Source of the DNA: Acidobacteriota bacterium
Lineage (GTDB): Bacteria > Acidobacteriota > Blastocatellia > Pyrinomonadales > Pyrinomonadaceae
Direction of reading: 5' to 3'
Assembly: GCA_020200135.1 (NCBI GenBank)
Contig: JAIVJI010000084.1
Span: 1 to 40,664, forward strand
Length of the DNA stretch: 40,664 bases
A program made the translations under genes and the position numbers. Position 1 is the first letter of the stretch. Each line of letters starts with the position of its first letter. Below, one piece after another: positions 37,355 through 40,664 of this stretch. Under the pieces are notes generated by a model. It made no database searches and was not told where the DNA came from. It worked only from the letters and a program-made list of their open reading frames with translations.

Positions 37355-37397
37355 AAAAAGAGGAGGGCGACCCTTGAAGGGTCGCCCTCCTCTTTTT
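37355..37397. terminator. Bidirectional intrinsic terminator
   Basis: A perfect 21-bp inverted repeat around one central base (arms 37355-37375 and 37377-37397), with A5 at one end and T5 at the other, so it can end transcripts from both the ATP-grasp gene and the convergent M36 gene. Core arm GAGGAGGGCGACCC. Confidence 0.92.
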
Positions 37398-37433
37398 GCG
37401 CCGGAGGCCGGACGCTTTCGCCCGGGTCGGAGT

Positions 37434-40175
37434 TTATTTAACGGACGCGTCGTCCACGCGGAACGACGTGGGCAGCGTGATGTCGTTTGTGCCGCGGAAC
37501 TGAATCCGCACGGTCTGCCCGGCGAAGCTGCCGAGGTTGTACGGGCCCCTCAGCAAGTACGCGCCGGCCGTGCCGCTGTTCTGGTTGCTGAACGTCGCCA
37601 GCGTCGCCAGCAGCGTCCCCGACGTGTTCCGTACCTCGACGAAGAGCCGGTCGTAGACGGCCGCGCCCGCCGCCTCGCTGGTCGTGATGTTCAGCCAGAA
37701 GTTGAGATTGGCGCCGCCGCTCGGGATCGTCACGGTCTGGTAGAGCGTCCCCGACGTGCTGTTGACGCCGTTCAGAATCATGTAGGCCACGCCGCCGTGC
37801 GGGTACGCGCCGGTGCTGCGCGTCACCTGCCCCGAGATGACCCACGGCGTCGTGCCCGACTCGAAGCCGGGGTTGACGAGCAGCTCGGTGCCGCTCGACG
37901 TTCCCGCCTGCGTCACCGTGAAGGTTTTGCCCGCGATGGTCAGCGTGCCCGTGCGCGAGGTCGTGCCAGCGTTCGCGCCGACACTGTAAGACACCGTCCC
38001 CGAGCCGGTGCCGCTCGCACCCGACGTGATGCCGATGAAGCCCGCGTTGCTCGCCGCCGTCCAGGCGCAACCCGCGCCGGCCGTCACGTTGACCGTGCCG
38101 GAGCCGCCCGCCGCCGCGAAGCTCGCGGAGGTCGGGCTGATCGAGTAGGTGCAGGTGCCGCCGCAGTCGGACGGGAGGTCGCTGGCCGCCGTGTGCGTCG
38201 TGCCGTCGTTGCCCACGGCCGAGACGCCCATCCCGTGCCGCGCGAAGACCGTCCAGATGGCGCAGCGGTTCGCGCCGCCGTTCAGGTTCTGGTCGGCCTG
38301 CAGGATGCCGTCGCGCGCGTTCAGGAACGACGGGCGCTCGGGCGTGAACTTCATGCCGTTGAGGACGATCCTGTCCGTGATGTTCGCGCCGAGCTGCGTC
38401 CGCAAGTCCCAGAGCGTCGCGGCCCAGACCTCGCCGTCGCGGTGAACCTGACAGCCGCCCGCGCACACGTCGGCGTAGGAGTCGTGGACGGTGTTGGCCG
38501 GGACGCTGTAGGCCGCGCGGCGGATGCCGATGGGGTTGCCGGTGGCGTACTCGCCGACCGCGCCGTCGTTGTTGAGCGTCACCGCCCAGTAGTCCGACCA
38601 GCCCTCGCCCATCGCGCCCGACTGCGTGCCCGAGAGGGCGGTGCTGCCGTTGCCGATGAGTCGGTTCGAGATGCCGTGGCCGTACTCGTGGAAGACCACG
38701 TCGCCGTCCATCGAGCTGTCGCGGTCGGGGTTGGGCGAGGTGAAGAGGTACTGCTGCATGCGGGGGCGAGAGCCGTCGGGCGGCGTGGCGAAGTTGGCGT
38801 TATTCGTCCCCGAGCCGTCCTGCGCCTCGGCGCGCACCGAGTCGTTGCCCGTGCCGCCGCGCCCGTAGTTGTTCGTCTGGAAGTTGCGCGCCGTCTCCGT
38901 GAACCCGAGGTTGTAGGAGAAGTCGTGCATGACGTTGTTGAAGTAGAAGAGGTTCGTCACGACCGCCGCCTGCTGCGTGCGCGGGTCGACGGTAGTCGAG
39001 AAAGGGAAGGTGAAATCCTGCGTGGACGAGAAGGCGTGGCCGTTCGAGAGCCCCGTCGTGTTGTTGGCGTCGGGCGCGTTGTCGGCGTTCGTGTCGAGGT
39101 AGGCTTCGGCGTTGTTGCCGGTCGTCACCGTCGAAGTCCCCATCCAGCCGGCGGCCGTGTTGATGTTGGTGTCGCCGACGAAGGAGAGGAGCACGCGCGC
39201 CCCCTTGTCCGGCGCCTCTGTGTAGACCGTGCCCTGCGCCTCGGAGACGTAGAGGTTGTGGCGCAGGAGCAGCTCGCCCGTGTGCGCGTCCACCAGCAGC
39301 TCGTACCACTCTTCGGGGCCGACCTCGGCGTAGACGTGCCACGCGAGCCGCGCCTCGTCCTTGACGCGCACGACGTTCAGCTCCGAGAGCACGTCCTCGT
39401 AAGCCGGGTTGAGCGGGTTGGCGAATGCCGAGCTGTCGCTCGAAGAGGCACGCCCACGCGTCTCGGCGAACGAGGGGGTGACCGCGCGCCCCGCGTGCTC
39501 GAACGCCCTGGCGATGCCCTCGGCCTCAGTGAGCGTCGGGCGGAGGTTGGCCTTCTGCCCGTTGACGACGAAGCTCTGCCGGACGTTGAGGACTTCGCCG
39601 GCGCGGCCGACCGCGACCTTGACGTTGCCCTCGAAGACCTTCAGCCCGCCGACGGTCTGCGCGTAGTCGAGGAAGGTCGTGCCCCGGTCGTTGTCCTCGT
39701 TTTCGAGCTTGAGGCCGTTGACGGCCGCGTTCGTCGGCCCGAAGAGCGCGGCCTGCCTTCTGAGGAACCCGCGCGCGACGTTGTCGGGCAGGTCTGACTG
39801 CGGCCCCGTGAGCGCCGCGCCCTCCACGAAGAAGTTCTTCAGCGCGCCGGCCTCGTTGACCTCCGCGCGCAGGTTCCGCGCGCGCTGGGCGCCTAATCCG
39901 GCGCGGAAGTTTTCGACGGCCGAGGCGCGCGCGCGGAGCGCCGCGTTCTGGCTGCCCGCGGCCCTCTGCCGGCCCGCGTTCGAGTTGAGTTCGGTGTCGG
40001 CGAACTCGTCGCGGTTGGCGAGGCGGATGTCGTAGTTCGGGAGAGGTGTGGGGCGGTTCCCGGCGGCGGGCGCGTCCTGGCGAAGAGGATTCGCCGCGTC
40101 GGACTTGGTCGAGAAGGCTACGGGGGTGGCCAACAGGGCAAACCCCAGCAACGCCGTGAGCAGGCTCTTGCGCAT
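37434..40175 (-). CDS. Secreted M36 (fungalysin-type) metallopeptidase with BACON domain
   Basis: Large secreted zinc protease of 913 residues. Signal peptide [19 protein letters not shown]; an FTP/PepSY-like propeptide (about 60-300, [19 protein letters not shown]); an M36 catalytic domain with zinc site [11 protein letters not shown] (H496, E497, H500) and downstream MGEGWSDYW with the third ligand Glu. After it comes a BACON-like beta-sandwich (about 670-755; [25 protein letters not shown]), then a jelly-roll, carbohydrate-binding-like module ([14 protein letters not shown] to the end). BACON modules often bind glycans or mucin, so the protease may act on glycoproteins or at surfaces (inference). 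ATG 40175 has a strong GGAGGGAG ribosome site. Monocistronic. Confidence 0.93.
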   Translation of the reverse strand: MRKSLLTALLGFALLATPVAFSTKSDAANPLRQDAPAAGNRPTPLPNYDIRLANRDEFADTELNSNAGRQRAAGSQNAALRARASAVENFRAGLGAQRARNLRAEVNEAGALKNFFVEGAALTGPQSDLPDNVARGFLRRQAALFGPTNAAVNGLKLENEDNDRGTTFLDYAQTVGGLKVFEGNVKVAVGRAGEVLNVRQSFVVNGQKANLRPTLTEAEGIARAFEHAGRAVTPSFAETRGRASSSDSSAFANPLNPAYEDVLSELNVVRVKDEARLAWHVYAEVGPEEWYELLVDAHTGELLLRHNLYVSEAQGTVYTEAPDKGARVLLSFVGDTNINTAAGWMGTSTVTTGNNAEAYLDTNADNAPDANNTTGLSNGHAFSSTQDFTFPFSTTVDPRTQQAAVVTNLFYFNNVMHDFSYNLGFTETARNFQTNNYGRGGTGNDSVRAEAQDGSGTNNANFATPPDGSRPRMQQYLFTSPNPDRDSSMDGDVVFHEYGHGISNRLIGNGSTALSGTQSGAMGEGWSDYWAVTLNNDGAVGEYATGNPIGIRRAAYSVPANTVHDSYADVCAGGCQVHRDGEVWAATLWDLRTQLGANITDRIVLNGMKFTPERPSFLNARDGILQADQNLNGGANRCAIWTVFARHGMGVSAVGNDGTTHTAASDLPSDCGGTCTYSISPTSASFAAAGGSGTVNVTAGAGCAWTAASNAGFIGITSGASGTGSGTVSYSVGANAGTTSRTGTLTIAGKTFTVTQAGTSSGTELLVNPGFESGTTPWVISGQVTRSTGAYPHGGVAYMILNGVNSTSGTLYQTVTIPSGGANLNFWLNITTSEAAGAAVYDRLFVEVRNTSGTLLATLATFSNQNSGTAGAYLLRGPYNLGSFAGQTVRIQFRGTNDITLPTSFRVDDASVK

Positions 40176-40664
40176 TTTACTCCCTCCAGTTGGTTCTGTT
40201 GGATATCGGACGGAATCGCCTGCCGGCGGAGTGGGCGGCTACGCGCGCCGCTCACACGGTCAGGTGACGCCGTCGAATTTTGAGCGAGGTGAGCGTAGAC
40301 CCGCCTGTTATCGGGTCAGAACGAAAGCGCGCTTGAGGGTGCGCACAGAGCTACTGCGACTGGGGCGTTCGAGACTTTGGTACAAAGCGGCCTCTGCCGC
40401 GAGCAGTGAAAAGGAGCCACAGGCTAACAGATTCCCCGGCGCTTTGACAAACCGGGATGTTAGGTCGCCGCCGCAGCCGAACGCCGCGAACCTCGCGAAA
40501 GAAAAAGAGAGGGGCGACCAAAGTCAGTCGCCCCTCCTTCTTTCATGACACTCCGCCCGCCGGGGCGGGCGCGGCAGTTAGTTTCCTTTGCGTGTGATCG
40601 CGCCGAGTCCGGACTAAGCAGGAAGTAATTGCAGTGCAAAGTTACTGGCGGCGCCAATGTCAGC
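40176..40664. other. Gene-free right end of the window
   Basis: About 490 bases upstream of the M36 gene. No convincing coding sequence or RNA gene was found. It holds the M36 leader (ribosome site GGAGGGAG), a region without a clear consensus promoter, and a terminator hairpin that probably ends a minus-strand gene lying beyond the window. Short open frames here lack ribosome sites and coding character. Confidence 0.5.
40509..40536 (-). terminator. Intrinsic terminator for a gene beyond the right edge
   Basis: Perfect 10-bp stem GAGGGGCGAC (40509-40518) with GTCGCCCCTC (40527-40536) and an 8-base loop. On the minus strand it is followed by TCTTTTTCTTTC; the plus-strand side is also T-rich (CTTCTTTC), so it may work both ways. 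Its arm resembles the terminator at 37355-37397. Confidence 0.75.

Noticed and set aside
40460..40657. 65-codon minus-strand frame at the right end
   Set aside because: It runs through the terminator hairpin and has no ribosome site or protein-like character.

Overview
The window comes from a GC-rich bacterium with an outer-membrane style of life (many signal peptides, secreted peptidases, SUF-type iron-sulfur assembly with SufU). The mix of genes points to Acidobacteriota, perhaps class Blastocatellia: a transaldolase/phosphoglucose isomerase fusion, OpcA, an Rrf2-led suf operon, a bacterial SET protein, and frequent GTG/TTG starts. This placement is inference from gene content and composition, because no marker gene such as 16S rRNA lies in the window. 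No tRNA, rRNA, CRISPR array or insertion sequence was seen. Coding density is high, and almost every gene sits in one of a few tight operons.

Layout. (1) 107-7614, plus strand: four packed genes for a secreted protein of unknown function, an alkaline-phosphatase-superfamily enzyme, a fusion of a lipid-flippase-like membrane domain with an FtsX/MacB permease, and a SET-domain methyltransferase; a separate membrane protein follows (7672-8757). (2) 8754-14993, minus strand: five genes for amino-acid and peptide salvage: an N-succinylamino-acid racemase/o-succinylbenzoate synthase, an M20 deacylase, a GNAT acyltransferase, gamma-glutamyltransferase and an exported Xaa-Pro aminopeptidase. (3) 15214-16223, minus: an alpha/beta hydrolase frameshifted at a run of six C. 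(4) 16400-22829, minus: rrf2-sufB-sufC-sufD-(collagen-like secreted protein)-sufS-sufU. sufS and sufB each carry an internal deletion that removes a catalytic segment. (5) 23067-34653, minus: seven genes forming a glucose-to-pentose-phosphate module (tal-pgi, gnd, zwf, opcA, glk, pgl, GH63-like glucosidase). (6) 34915-35769, minus: an exported LolA-fold-like protein, divergent from (7) 36029-37330, plus: an ATP-grasp protein with a histone-like basic tail. (8) 37434-40175, minus: a secreted M36 metallopeptidase with BACON and carbohydrate-binding-like modules, with near-matching terminators on either side.

How the parts work together. The pentose-phosphate operon holds a complete route from a glucoside through glucose, glucose-6-phosphate and 6-phosphogluconate to ribulose-5-phosphate, with carbon recycling by the Tal-Pgi fusion and OpcA as the likely G6PDH activator. 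The five-gene salvage operon contains the three activities known from the N-succinylamino-acid racemase route that turns D-amino acids into L-amino acids, next to two extracytoplasmic peptidases that could supply substrates. The suf operon looks complete in gene order, but as written it could not make a working SufS and probably not a working SufB. The two deletions and the hydrolase frameshift lie within 6 kb of each other, so this stretch is either decaying or misassembled, and it is the main point to check.
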